A stretch of DNA of 64,000 nucleotides from Serendipita indica DSM 11827 (taxonomy: Eukaryota > Basidiomycota > Agaricomycetes > Sebacinales > Serendipitaceae), in assembly GCA_910890315.1 (NCBI GenBank), contig CAJVGD010000002.1, positions 2,356,001 to 2,420,000 of the forward strand, written 5' to 3'. The notes beneath the pieces are model-generated. The model did no database searches and was not told the DNA's origin. It saw only the letters and a list, made by a program, of their open reading frames with translations. Shown in pieces: positions 34,201-44,921 of this stretch (position 1 is its first letter; the number at the start of each line of letters is the position of its first letter). The translations under genes and the position numbers were made by a program.

Positions 34201-36848
34201 CCGTGGGCGTGGCGGAAACGGTTGTCGAAGTTGACGTCGAGGTAGAAGTCGACTCCTCGGTGCTCGAACTGGTGGAAGTAGACGTTGAATCAGTGCTAGT
34301 AGAACTGGAAGTTGATTCTGTGCTCGTAGAGGTCGATTCTGTGCTTGTGGACGTTGATTCGGCGCTGGTAGAAGTGGAAGTCGACTCTTCTGTGCTGGAG
34401 CTTGTAGAGGTGGACGTCGAATCGGTACTAGTAGATGTAGACGTGGATTCTGTGCTCGTAGAGGTCGAAGTTGGCTCCTCTGTGCTCGAGCTTGTAGATG
34501 TAGAAGTCGATTCTGTGCTCGTCGATGTCGATGTGGAATCTGTGCTAGTAGACGTAGATTCCGTGCTCGTAGAGGTGGACGTTTCCGTCGTTTCGGTGCT
34601 CGAAGAGCTCGATTCTGTGCTTGAGCTTGTAGAAGTCGATGTCGATTCTTCTGTACTCGAGCTGGTAGACGTAGAAACAACAGTCGAGCTCGTCGACGTA
34701 GGCTCCTCGGTGGATGTGCTCGACACGGTAGACTGGACTCCGTCATAGTGATAGAGGGTCAGACCATTTGGACCGCCACATATCTGCATCTGATTTCCAT
34801 TGCAGAGCATATTGCATCGGCTGCGTGAATGGTCAGTGCCGTTTGTCACTAGTTGATTCATGCCCTTACTCATCCGTGGCTTGCGCGACCGTGATGGTAT
34901 TCCCTACCCAGCATTCGCTGGCATATTCAATTCCTGCATATGTATAACCTGCGGCGTAGGCCGCGTCAAGGCAGAGTTGGACCGTCATCGCTGCGGGGCC
35001 TCCGGGGACGGCAAGCGGAACCGGAAGCGACCTGTCGGCAACAGAGTCGATGTAACATCCTTGAGCCGACCATCCGCTGTAGCTAGGAAGAACAGAGGGA
35101 CCGGGAGGCGGAGGAGTGGAAGTTCCTCCATACTGATAGATATTGATGGCGTTTCCACCACCGCAAATCTCGGCAGCGTCACCTGAGGCTCGATGAGTCG
35201 GCATTCAGATTACATCTCAAAGGAACAAACCTGCACAAGGCATGGAGCAAGCTCCTGGAACAGCTGCGGTCGCTGTGGCCAGAATGGTGTTTGAGCAGTA
35301 GCACTCAGCACCATATTCGACACTGTTAACTGTAAGCATTGGCCATGTTTCAACAGCATACATACCCGGCGAACACATAGTTGGCAGCCTTGCAAGCGTC
35401 CTGACACTTTTCAATGGTCAAGTCAGGGACGCCCATCGGGATATTGAGGGTTCGCTGCGCAACGCTATCGGTATAACATGCCAAATAGTTCCATCCTGGT
35501 CCAGCCGAAGAGGAGACTCCGGTGGAGCTTGTCGTGGCGGAGCTGCTAGTCGAAACGACTGTCGATGTGGATGTAGAGGTCGAGGTTTGAACCTGCGTCG
35601 AAGTGCTGGAGGTTGTTGGCAATGAAACTGGAGGAGTGCCAGCTTGGTACAACGTGAGCTGGTGGGTAGGGTTAAGAATGACTAGGCTCAAACATCAAGA
35701 GACTCACTCTGTTGCCGCCACCACATATATGCGACCCGTCTCCTGCGCAGGGCTAATAACGACTGAGTAAGATGTGACAGACGAAACAGCCGTCCTTACC
35801 ATGTTACAACCGCTTGCATCTGCTAATGCGCCGCCGTTGACGTTTCCACAGTCTGTTAGGAGAGTTAATACTGTGAACCTTTTCTGATGGGCAATACCGA
35901 CAGCATTCCTAAAAGGGGCATCAGTAACCGTCAGGACTGACACGAAGCGAGTGACGCACCGCAGCATACTCGAGACCGGCAAACACGTAGCCCTCGGAAG
36001 AGCATGCATCGATACATTTTTCGGGCGTCAGAGAACCGGCGTAACCCATAGGGACAGGGAGCGAACGCATCGCGGCCGAGTCGCTGACCGACCATCAGTC
36101 CAGAACCACAAAAGGATGGGCTAGAACGTACGTATAGCAGCCCTGGTATCCATAGTCGTTGTACGAGAGCAGAGGACCTGGTGGACCCTTGGAGGAAGCA
36201 TATGTCGAAAGCCTGTAACCGCCACCACACACTTCGGTACCATCTCCAGAGCAGATCATGTTGCAGTCAGAGGCAGCCGCCGTGGTGGCGCCGTTTTGGA
36301 ATGTATTGTCGCAGACTAGAGCAGCCCGGACATGTCAATTGGGGGGCTCGACCGAAATTTGATAGATGTCAACTTACAGCATTCCTGGGAAATTTGTCCA
36401 GGATTAGAACGGCAAAAATACCAGGGGAGGAGCGACGTACCTTGGAATATTCGAGCCCAGCATACCGATAGTTACGCTGGTCACAGAAATCGACGCAAGC
36501 CTCGACGGTCATAGTGTCAGACTCGAAGCCGGCCGCGCCGAGTGTTCGTTGGGCGCCATCCCTACAAAGAGGATGCATCGTCAGCGCGCCCACAACTGGC
36601 TATAAACGGCGACGAACGTTACGCAGCCATAATAGGACCAAGTCGCAGGCAATGTCGGGGCTCGTTTAGCTTTGTGAGTAAGTCCACGGCGGTGTGCAGA
36701 TCGTTTGAGGGAGTGAGATGGCTGCGACCAGAATCAGTATCCAGCGACCGAGAGCGGAGGCCCGTAAATCACATACGAGTTCGAAAATAAGCGCATTCGT
36801 AGAAAGGACCGTGAGCAGCAGCCCGCTCGTTGCGAGAACGAGCTTCAT
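31262..36848 (-). CDS. Secreted copper radical oxidase with seven N-terminal WSC modules
   Basis: The signal peptide is MKLVLATSGLLLTVLSTNA. A basic pro-segment (SHSLKRSAHRRGLTHKAKR) follows. Then come seven WSC modules, each with Tyr-Gly-Cys near its start, AGxEYxxECxCG in the middle and CNMxCxG...CGG at the end. A long Ser/Thr-Glu linker lies between modules 4 and 5. The catalytic part is of the glyoxal oxidase type. The thioether Cys is in DVFCAANIVLPDRKGRVISV, with RWYPSALVMANGSILVIGG, NLYPFVYVLPTGG, RLYHSEATLLPDGRVLVSG, and the last His in TPSHSQWVRIGGDP. It should oxidise an aldehyde or alcohol and release H2O2 outside the cell. WSC modules bind glycans. The gene is cut by many short introns, and individual exon ends in the WSC part are approximate. 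Confidence 0.9.
34203..34745 (-). repeat. Ser/Thr/Glu-coding minisatellite linker inside the oxidase gene
   Basis: Short units coding Ser-Thr-Ser-Thr-Glu-Ser/Glu-Pro repeat about 30 times between WSC modules 4 and 5. Such a linker is expected to be O-glycosylated and stiff. The long plus-strand Val/Glu/Asp open frame here is the mirror of this repeat. Confidence 0.85.
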
Positions 36849-37089
36849 TGCTGCGAACAAAACAGAAAAGAGCGGAAGCGGACGGGTACAAGAGCGGTAT
36901 GGTAGTTCAGCCAGGCAGGGCAACCAAAAGTACTCCCGCCCGCCGAGTCGCTTCGGCATCGCCGAGCCCCGTTCTCATGTCACTTCAAGGGCCTACTCAA
37001 TGGATCTACTTGTTGCCAATACTCCGCTGGTTTTAGCTATATTCGGCTCGGTCTCGACAAATTTACCCCTGATAAGGTCCGTGGACCCA

Positions 37090-38927
37090 TCACCCAAAAA
37101 TCCTGAAACCATCTCGTATAGCCATCCCGACTGCTTGCTTTTCCTGCCCGTCACCAATGCCGTTTCCGAGCAGCGAAGAAAAGAGATCGTCAATCTTTTC
37201 TTCGTGCCAACCATCCGAGATTAGCGGAATAGGCACCATAAAGTTTTGAATCTTTTCGTGCACCTCGTACCTTTTGTTGTCATCAGCTATCTCGTTTTGG
37301 CCGAACCACGGACGCCGCCCAGACAAACCGTCTCACCTTAGCTTCCGGCCCTTGCTCGCACGAGTATCGACCAGCTTCTTGACCTTCTTGGGCCGCGCAT
37401 CGAGATTGGTCTCGCCACTGGCTGCATTGTAATGTCAAGGCACGTATCATTGGCCGTAGAACGCACCATTGGCAGTCTGGCCTTCTATCACATCTCGGAG
37501 CAATTGCTGATAGAAATCCGTGTCATCGAACAGCTCCAAATCATCCTTTCCTAACGTTTTGCCCTCGACGTCAGTGTCTATCTCCTGGCCAGCGTTCATT
37601 CGAGGTGGGCCTCTTCGCACACGGGTGCGCGATACGAGGCGGGAGTGGTCGCTCAGCGATTCTTGTATAAGGTCATTGATGGGTTTTAGATGAGCATTCC
37701 TGTTGGTCCGGAACGCATTGCGCGACGACGGGAGGAGAGCCGAGGGGTTGACAGCCTGAATCTTGGCGGACCACTTTTGGAGAGTAGCAAGCAAGTAAGG
37801 ATGATACCTGATGTCTATGAGCAAAGGGGGCCACTTTACGTCTCTGAGACGCACTGCTGCTCAAAGACGGTCAAGTCTTTGGATGCGGCCTTGAGGTCCG
37901 TTGCCAAGCACTGGAGGCCGTTTTCAACCTTCCGCTTCTTTCTCGGCGGTTCCGCATCTCTGTCTAGGTTGACGACAGGCCCAGATTCGATGAGCGTCTG
38001 TTAAACTCAGCAAATCGAATTGTGGATAGGGGGATTCTTACCTCTTGCAGCTCGACAAGCTCATTTGACAGATGAATAGTTTCCTTTAGAAAGCTCTCCA
38101 CTGCCTTTTGAGCCTTTTCGCTATGCAGTAGGGTTTGTAAATCGGCATGCTATGTAATATAAGTGTTCCCGGAGACGATGTGCAAGCGTATTACCGTAGG
38201 AAGAGTGTTACATGTAGAAGATGCCTTTTGAATGCGGATACGAGCGTCAAGAAGAGCATCCCAGACATCCTATGGCAAATGAGTGAGGACCAAACCAAAG
38301 GCCATACGTACAATCTGACGGGAGATGGCTTTTCCTTTGAGACGGTCCGCGTCTCGTGCTTGTTTCAAGACGTTGTTCAAGTCCCCATTGTCCTCCATTG
38401 GATCACTCTCCTCGTCGGTTTCTTCAGACCGAGCGGGCTCGTCTTCTCGAACCATATTATCATCTTCTGAAGATTCTTCCTCTTCTGAGGTCTCTTCTTC
38501 ACTAGCAGTATCTTCTTGGCCTAGCTCGTGAGTAATCTTTTGTCCGGCGTATTTTGGATCGTTGAGGCTTTCGTGCAGTCCTCTTAGCTTTGAACGTCTG
38601 CCAATAGTCAATCTGCTTCTTCAGGACACGAAGAATAGTATACCCCACATCGATATAGTGAGCACGGCCATTGACCTCTAGTGCGTCGTCCTGCGACGAG
38701 TTTTCGTCTTCATCACGTGTCTTTGTGACATACTCCTCGTCTGGATCGATTTCTAGGAACCGCCGATTATCAATATAACGAGCGTAGACTTTTTTGTGCC
38801 AAAAATTACCTATTGGAGTCGGGTCTTCCAGCTCTGCCAGCTGCTGAGCGAGTGAGCGTCCTAGTTTCCACAGTTATCAGTGTCGCTGTCCGCCGTCTGC
38901 TTGAACACACGCACGGCCAGATGCCAT
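37090..38927 (-). CDS. BFR2: Bfr2/AATF (Traube) ribosome biogenesis factor
   Basis: Bfr2/AATF works in the small-subunit processome in the nucleolus. The first exon encodes only MASG plus one base. An intron then leads to RSLAQQLAELEDPTPI, the family N-terminus. The acidic stretch EEETSEEEESSEDDN follows RSKLRGLHESLNDPKY. Further on come RDADRLKGKAISRQI and the domain RYHPYLLATLQKWSAKIQA, the Traub segment DLELFDDTDFYQQLLRDVIE, then ASKGRKLRYEVHEKIQNFMV and HEEKIDDLFSSLLG. Several introns must be removed; those I traced keep frame. The ATG at 38927 lies 46 bp from the divergent Rvs161 start. Confidence 0.88.
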
Positions 38928-38973
38928 AGTGGCGGAAAGAGTTGGTCGCCACTTCGTCTGCCTTTTTGGCGTC
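38928..38973. promoter_or_regulatory. 46-bp shared region between divergent BFR2 and RVS161 start codons
   Basis: Only 46 bp separate the two initiating ATGs, so the transcripts must start within or across each other's first exons. A CTTTTT run is present. No TATA box is seen. Confidence 0.6.
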
Positions 38974-40219
38974 ATGTCCTGGTAGGCTCAGTCGTGTGCA
39001 GTAATAAGTGCTTGCTGATACTTTTGTAACAGGACAGGGTATGTTGGAGATGTGCGGGCTGAAACAAGGCGAGATGCTGATGCACGTCCAGGTTCAAGAA
39101 GGGATTGTCCCGCACCGGGACCACGGTTGGTTGCTTCGACATGCTCAGGCAACTCTTCTCATATACTTCTTCAGCTGATGCAAAAGACGGGTCAGGTCGA
39201 GCGAACCGTGGATAGGGAATTCGCGGAAGAAGAGACCAAGTACAAGACGTGCGTCGCCTTTAGACACATGGCGTTTTTGGATTCATTACCAACTCTTTAC
39301 AGATACGAGAAAGAAGTAGAGAAGCTCCAAAAGGAAGCAAAGGCGTATCTGGACTCGATGCGAGGCAAGCGGGTTGTGACAAGTTATGACATGCAATTGC
39401 TCATGCACAAACGATAGCCATGGCAAGCTCTCAAGCTCGAATCGCGGAGACAATCGACAAGTTCTATGGATCTGCCGACCGCACCTCGGATGGAGCAATG
39501 GCTGCGAATGCGTACAAGCGTTCTGTCGATGAACTCGACTCTTCCCTCAGCAGAGAACTGGTAAGTCCGAAGCCTTCTACTCTCTCTATGACACTGAGGA
39601 ACTTTAGGATGCCCCTTACCGGACATGCATCCTGGAACCATTGGGCAAGATGAACGCATACTTTCCCGTCATCAACGATACCATTGCGAAGAGAAACAAA
39701 AAGGTATTCAATGGCAGCCCTATATCCACTAGATCTCAATCATTTACCAGATGATCGACTACGACTCGGCACGAAGTAAAGTGCGCAAACTGACAGATAA
39801 GCCGACCGAAGATCCTACAAAGCTGCCTGCGGTGAGCAAGTTTTTCCCCCACAACGATTGGGACTGACGACTTTTAGGCGCAAAAAGAGTATGAAGACGC
39901 CAAGGAGGTCTACGAATTTATGAATGAGCAACTTATCGCAGAGCTCCCTCAGCTCTTGGATCTCCGTGTTCCATTCTTTGATCCTAGCTTTGAGGCCATG
40001 ATTCGTATTCAGTGCAAGTTTGCCGAGGAAGGGTACGAGAAAATGGGGGGAGTTCAGCGATATTTCCAGGACTCGATCCGAAACGACTACGCAGCTGGTC
40101 AGCTCGATGCCCAAGTGAGTAATCGACCACTGTAAGTGCTAAGACTAACGAGTTGCGAGGTGGAAGCTGTCTTGGAGGAAATCAAGGAGCTAACCATCTG
40201 CGCGACGCATGGGTCGTAA
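38974..40219 (+). CDS. RVS161: BAR-domain amphiphysin-like protein, Rvs161
   Basis: The N-BAR protein bends membranes in endocytosis, with Rvs167 as partner in yeast. The rebuilt N-terminus reads MSWTGFKKGLSRTGTTLMQK, matching the yeast start MSWEGFKKAI. It needs exons 38974-38981 (8 nt), 39033-39038 (6 nt) and 39092-39125, then 39175 onward. Then come VERTVDREFAEEETKYKTYE, EVEKLQKEAKAYLDSMRAMA, MNAYFPVINDTIAKRNKKMI, LPQLLDLRVPFFDPSFEAMI and the end ELTICATHGS. There is no SH3 domain, as in Rvs161 and Hob3. The intron 39365-39417 starts with GC. The gene runs to 52 bp from the convergent neighbour. Confidence 0.9.
39033..39038 (+). other. 6-nt micro-exon of RVS161
   Basis: The six bases GACAGG lie between AACAG and GTATGT. 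They complete Trp-Thr-Gly in MSWTGFKK. Without them the N-terminal exons do not join in frame to FKKGLSRTG. Confidence 0.7.
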
Positions 40220-40271
40220 TATTGATGCTATATAATACACTATATATCATAACGGAAGAAATGCAGTCGGT

Positions 40272-42098
40272 CTACGTGCTGACGAACCGCTTGAAGAGGG
40301 ACGGCTCCTCTATTGCCTGGGGCACCTGACGCTGAACTATCGACCTGAGTTTAGCTGAAATCGCTCTGGCACGTATGGCATAATCCTCAAGGGTGGCATC
40401 CTCTTGTTCTGTATACGCTGTGAATGCGTCTGCCTCCTCGATTAACTCGTCTGCCTCTGGCTGATGTCCCAACTTCTCCAGGCATTCCGCCGCATCTTCG
40501 CATGCAATGACGACGTGTCCTTCTAGGTCCAAGTGTTCCTTGCCAGAACTTGGGAAAAGGTCCGCAATCTTGTCTAAGAGTACAACGCACTGCCCAAGTG
40601 CATCGTTCCACCTCCGTAGTCTTCGCAGAGCACCGAGTTCTTTGATTCGGAACCGAAGCTCCCAGTTGGCGTCACCCAATTTCTTGTTCATCGCGCGTCC
40701 CGCCCGTGCGACGAGTAAACCGGACTGCTCCTCTGGTGCGGTGACTTTGTTGTCGAATAGAATGTCGCAAAGATTTGCCATACACAGATTCTTCCAATGG
40801 TATTTCTTATATCGCGTTGGATCGCAGTTTTCCAGTTGATAGATGATGGACCAATTGCCATCGTCCACAACCTGGACCGCAGTTCTTGCATCTGAGAGCG
40901 CCTCGTCGGGTTTAAGTTGCCTGAGGTGGCTTTGGGAGCGTAGAACTAGAAGCTGACTTGCTTCGGCTGGCGACGGAAGGTCCCGTACGTCGTTGATAAG
41001 TTCCAGCCCCTCTGTCGCCTTTGCGATGATTTCTTTTGCGTTAAACGGCCTCCTATGCGCTTTGCACAGCAAAATGTAACTGAATATCTTATCGTAGACT
41101 GCGTCAGCCGATATCTTCTTTCCTGCAACTCCAGCTCGATAGGTCGCGTCCGCTAAATCGAAGAATCGCTTGGCAGATGGGAGGTATTGGTTGTGCCTTC
41201 CACGCTCCTCCTCGAGTTGGCAAATGGTTCGAAGGGAGGTCATTCGGACCTTTTGGGCCATATCATTGTTCTTTCCTTCTTGAAGTAGAAGGATCTGTTT
41301 GTGTGTATCGACCAGCGAACCGACGCTGAACTTGCGTGTTCGGGGGTCACTGAGCAAGAGATCATGCTCCAACGCATACAACTGTAAGAGTTTGGCACGT
41401 TGATCCTTGAGTGAAGCCGGCGCGTTGGGGTCCCAAGCGAGCGGGACTATTCTTTCGCAGAGCTCCTTGGCTTCTTTAATGACATCCCATCGTTCTCGTG
41501 GGTCCCCGTTGCTCTCCCTTAAGAGCGTGTAAAACAGGGATAGAGCCATGACCACTTGAGAATCTGCATACTGAATCTCCGCGGCGGCTCGCTCTCGCAC
41601 AATAGTCAGAAACTGGCGCATAAAGTTGGTGGCGGCAACAGTTCGTTGGAGTCGCCACAGCTCGTGGATGTACGTAGTGGCGAGCGTCATGAAAACGCCA
41701 AAGGCTGATGAAGAGAGTGCTGCGATGTGAAAGTTGGTCTTGTGTCGCTCTATGATCTCTTCAAGGAGAAACACCGTCTTCTCCGGCTCCAAAATCTCTT
41801 TCTCTCTGCTCGGTTGTTAGCCCTTGTGGCGCGTGTCAGCGTACATGGAACACACCTGACTTTGAAATAGTAGTTTCCTTCATCATATATCGCGTCGACT
41901 TGTCTCCTCAATCGCGCATCGTCTAGACGGCGAGTAGTGGATACCGTAAACGCTCGCTTCTGAAGGCCCAAGGGTCTTGGGGAGGTTGAGTATAGGCCAA
42001 AAGAATCGAATCAAAGTCCTTACAGTGTTCTCGCCAATCGAATTGGCCGTGCTAACGAGGATGCGAACATGGTCGGATGTTGAGTGCATCTCTACCAT
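40272..42098 (-). CDS. All-helical protein of unknown function, TPR-like
   Basis: The large last exon (about 500 codons) is rich in helices with small-residue repeats, for example FMRQFLTIVRERAAAEIQYA, AKRFFDLADATYRAGVAGKK and PDEALSDARTAVQVVDDGNW, which suggest tetratricopeptide-like pairs. Upstream exons give MHSTSDHVRILVSTANSIGE and KRAFTVSTTRRLDDARLRRQ with VDAIYDEGNYYFKV. Both introns have clean ends and keep frame. There is no signal peptide or membrane segment. I do not recognise the family. The ATG at 42098 (or 42089) is 27 bp from the start of the divergent SmB gene. Confidence 0.72.
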
Positions 42099-42125
42099 CG
42101 ACCACGATAGTCATTTTCGACAAAG
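42099..42125. promoter_or_regulatory. 27-bp gap between divergent start codons
   Basis: The start codon of the helical protein and the proposed SmB start are 27 bp apart. Both promoters must overlap the neighbour's transcribed region. This depends on the SmB start being the ATG at 42126. Confidence 0.5.
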
Positions 42126-42868
42126 ATGGTACGGGACAATGTGAAACATATGAAAAAGTCTGCTGATAATCCTATTTCCACGCGTTGATCAGCCTCCACC
42201 GAAAGCAAAGGGCGGCAAGATGCTGTCGCTCGTCTTGTGGCGGATACGTGTGACACTCAACGATAACAGGCAACTGGTGGGCCAAATGCTCGCGTTTGAC
42301 CGTCATATGAACCTTGTGCTCGCGGACTGTGAAGAATTCCGGCGCGTCAAGCAGAAAAAGAAGAGCGCAGATGACGAAGCCGTTCCGTCACAAGAGTTGA
42401 AGAGGTCACTTGGACTCGTTATTCTACGTGGAGAAATGATCGTGAGCCTATCCGTCGAAGGTCCGCCTCCACAGGTCGACGAAGATAAAAAGACTGGAGC
42501 GGTACGTAGACGCGTTCTTGTGACATCTACGATTCTGACATATGCAAATTTGTTTGCTCCATTAGCTTTTGCCCGGTCCTGGTCGCGGTGGACCTGCTGG
42601 TCGAGGAATGGGTATGATGCCTCCAAGTAAGTGCAGTAGATAGTAACCTTTAAACAACTAACGCAACCTATAGTTGGTGGATTACCTCCGGGTATGGGTA
42701 GGGGTATGCCCTTTGGACCTCCAGGAATGCCTGGTCTTCCAGGAGCGCCACCCCCAGGTTTCCGACCTCCTGGCGCTATGGGCTTCCCTCCTGGCATGCC
42801 ACCACCTGGGTATGTTCGTTTTCGATAAGGAGAACTGGTTTGACCTTTGCTTTAGCTTCCCTCAATGA
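42126..42868 (+). CDS. SMB1: Small nuclear ribonucleoprotein SmB
   Basis: SmB is part of the Sm ring on spliceosomal snRNAs. Sm motif 1 is LVLWRIRVTLNDNRQLVGQM with LAFDRHMNLVLADCEEFRRV. Sm motif 2 is GLVILRGEMIVSLSVEGPPP. A Pro/Gly/Met-rich tail follows (LLPGPGRGGPAGRGMGMMPP, GMPGLPGAPPPGFRPPGAMG), typical of SmB. I place the start at the ATG 42126, followed at once by an intron (42129-42192) and then PPPKAKGGKMLSL, which fits other fungal SmB proteins. If that is wrong, the internal ATG at 42220 would start the protein at MLSL. The last intron ends just before FPQ and the stop at 42866-42868. Confidence 0.9.
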
Positions 42869-43406
42869 GCTCGAAACAAAACACACAGTTGCGGCTTACG
42901 CTATCATCACATCCTCTACACTTTTCGTTGCATCCCCGTAGCTAACCCTGTGTCATCTAAGCAAACCTGTAGAGTGGGTAGGTCAATTGACGATCTTGCA
43001 CCTTGTGTCACCAAGGCAGAGCCCTTCGATCCCTGAGGTATTTTCAGCCAAGTATCAAACCTCGAACGTGCTTTCTTTATCCCTGAACCCTTCCAGAACG
43101 GGATCGCCACTGGGAGGGACACGAATGGCCTCCTGACTGGTACCTGTTCCATTTCGATTGTCCAGGAATAAACCTGTCAGGGACAAGACACTACTTTCCA
43201 TCAGTTGTCGAGCGCAGCACCAGTCGCCACCTCCGCCTATGAACGGACCGACACACCGGCTGGCTATCTGAATACGTGAGGACGGTCTCAGGGTAACGAT
43301 TCTAGAATATTGAGGGGCGCACAAGAGATCGGTGAGAGCACTCCACGGAGGAATATGATGCGAAGTCGAGAGCACCCGTGCGGTGCGACAGCGCTGATAA
43401 GAGAGC
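42869..43406. other. Intergenic region downstream of SmB
   Basis: These 538 bp hold the SmB 3' end. A minus-strand open frame (43055-43426) has no family features and I leave it out. Confidence 0.4.
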
Positions 43407-43840
43407 ATGGCGTCCGAACTGCTCAATTTGGTACGTCCAGAGGAACTGAGGCAGGAACACGGGCTGGATTGTCTGAGCAGGAACTTCGGGCCTCGGATGG
43501 ACCGGACGCTGTTCCGGGTTACACCAGGTACACTTTCGAAGAAAAAGTTACACGTTCAAAGGGTCGTACTGGCTGCCGATTGTCTCGTCTGTTTGATCAC
43601 AAGTTGCCAATCGAGAAATTTTCTGCCCGCCAGGGTTACAGACAAGATCATAACTCCTCCTATTCCGCTGGTTGTACTCTCTTTGCTGCCGTCGCAAAAG
43701 TGCCGCAAGCGATGGGAACGACGCTTATGCTGGAGGCCTGCAAGCGAACAACCATCAAAACTTGGACACAACGTCGATACCTCGACGAGAGCTTGTGCCG
43801 CTTGTTGTTGCCTGTAAACTGTAGTCAGAATCTGCTATAA
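43407..43840 (+). CDS. Candidate small spliced gene, unknown function
   Basis: An ATG at 43407 opens MASELLNL and meets a GTACGT donor. An acceptor near 43480 would continue ELRASDGPDAVPGYT. After that, two frames remain possible, one giving KVTRSKGRTGCRLSRLFDHK and one giving VVLAADCLVCLI. I cannot choose between them and recognise no family. It lies just upstream of the SHR3 gene, so part of it may simply be that gene's leader region. Confidence 0.25.
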
Positions 43841-43886
43841 TCTCTCCTGTGGCTTCACTCGTCTGGACGACCTCGTTTGGTTAAAC

Positions 43887-44774
43887 ATGGGATTTCGACA
43901 TGCCGCTGCGCTCTCTTCCGTCTGCTTCCTGCTCGGTATGTGACCCTGAACGCTCCTTACCCGTTAAATGTGCTTATTTATGTTCCTTATTGCACCATTT
44001 GCCTGGAAACGTGGACAAAATAGGCGTGTTGTTCATCAGCTTCAATGCCGACTACAGAATTTTGTACCAGTCCATGACAGACAAGACGATTGATGATGCT
44101 ATTCGATACTATACGACATTCTACAACGCACCAAAAGTCGTCCAGGTTAGCTTATTTGTCCCTCTGCGATTCCACTCGTATTTGCTTATTTCGCCGCTTT
44201 CTCACCTATTTCAAACTTTATAGAATCTTCTTCATGGTGTTCTCGCCGTTGGGCTACTCAGTTTCGTGGCAAAGCTGCACAAGTGGGACGAAAGCGCCAT
44301 GTTCTTTGATGGTTCTTCCCTAGGTACGCATTCATTACATATCGCTGTGACCCACTTGAAGCGCTTGTTGCTTTGGAGTCCTAACCTCGGCATATCCTGA
44401 GCCCTGCAATATTCCCAACGCTCATGTGCCCTGGCATACTCATTTTTTGATCAGGTGTATATGTATTCGGAATCATGCTCTACACCACGGTCGTAATCCC
44501 GGGTATCCGCACGGTCGCCGTTCCCTTGGAGAGCGAAACACGGGAGGACCAGGTGGAAGCTCTGCGTGTTCTTGCGGCAGGAAATACCTTGATTATTCTT
44601 TGCCTGGGTCTTGTTCTCGCCCTGCAGGTGCGTTTTATTGAGAGTGTTTGTACACCATTGTTTATTCGTCGCCAGGCTGGACAAGAGTGGGCACGAAGGA
44701 GCGAAGCCAAACTCCTGGCTGAAGCTGTTGCGGCTGAGAAGGAGGCTCCCAAGGAGACTGCGAAGACCAAGTAG
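43887..44774 (+). CDS. SHR3: Shr3-family ER chaperone for amino acid permeases
   Basis: Shr3 is an ER membrane chaperone that lets amino acid permeases fold and leave the ER. The first exon encodes MGFRHAAALSSVCFLLG, and the next GVLFISFNADYRILYQSMTD. Then come AIRYYTTFYNAPKVVQ, LLHGVLAVGLLSFVAKLHKW, GVYVFGIMLYTTVVIPGIRT and a last membrane segment NTLIILCLGLVLALQ. Four membrane spans result, as in the family. The tail ends in a coiled Lys-rich segment (KEAPKETAKTK) typical of ER-resident proteins. Four introns keep frame, for example after FLLG and after PKVVQ. The stop is at 44772-44774. Confidence 0.88.
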
Positions 44775-44921
44775 AGAGGGCGGTGGCAAAGCATTCTCCA
44801 CTCTAGCGACTGTCCCATATTGTAACGAGATAATATTACCCGTTAAAATATCGCATTTTGGCGCTGTAATCATTCCTGGTTTCCCTTACTCTCATTTGAA
44901 AGGTGTTGACCATTGACCACT

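Noticed and set aside
34203-34748. Plus-strand open frame rich in Val, Glu, Asp and Leu
   Set aside because: It is the exact mirror of the Ser/Thr-Glu linker of the oxidase gene; repeats give open frames on both strands.
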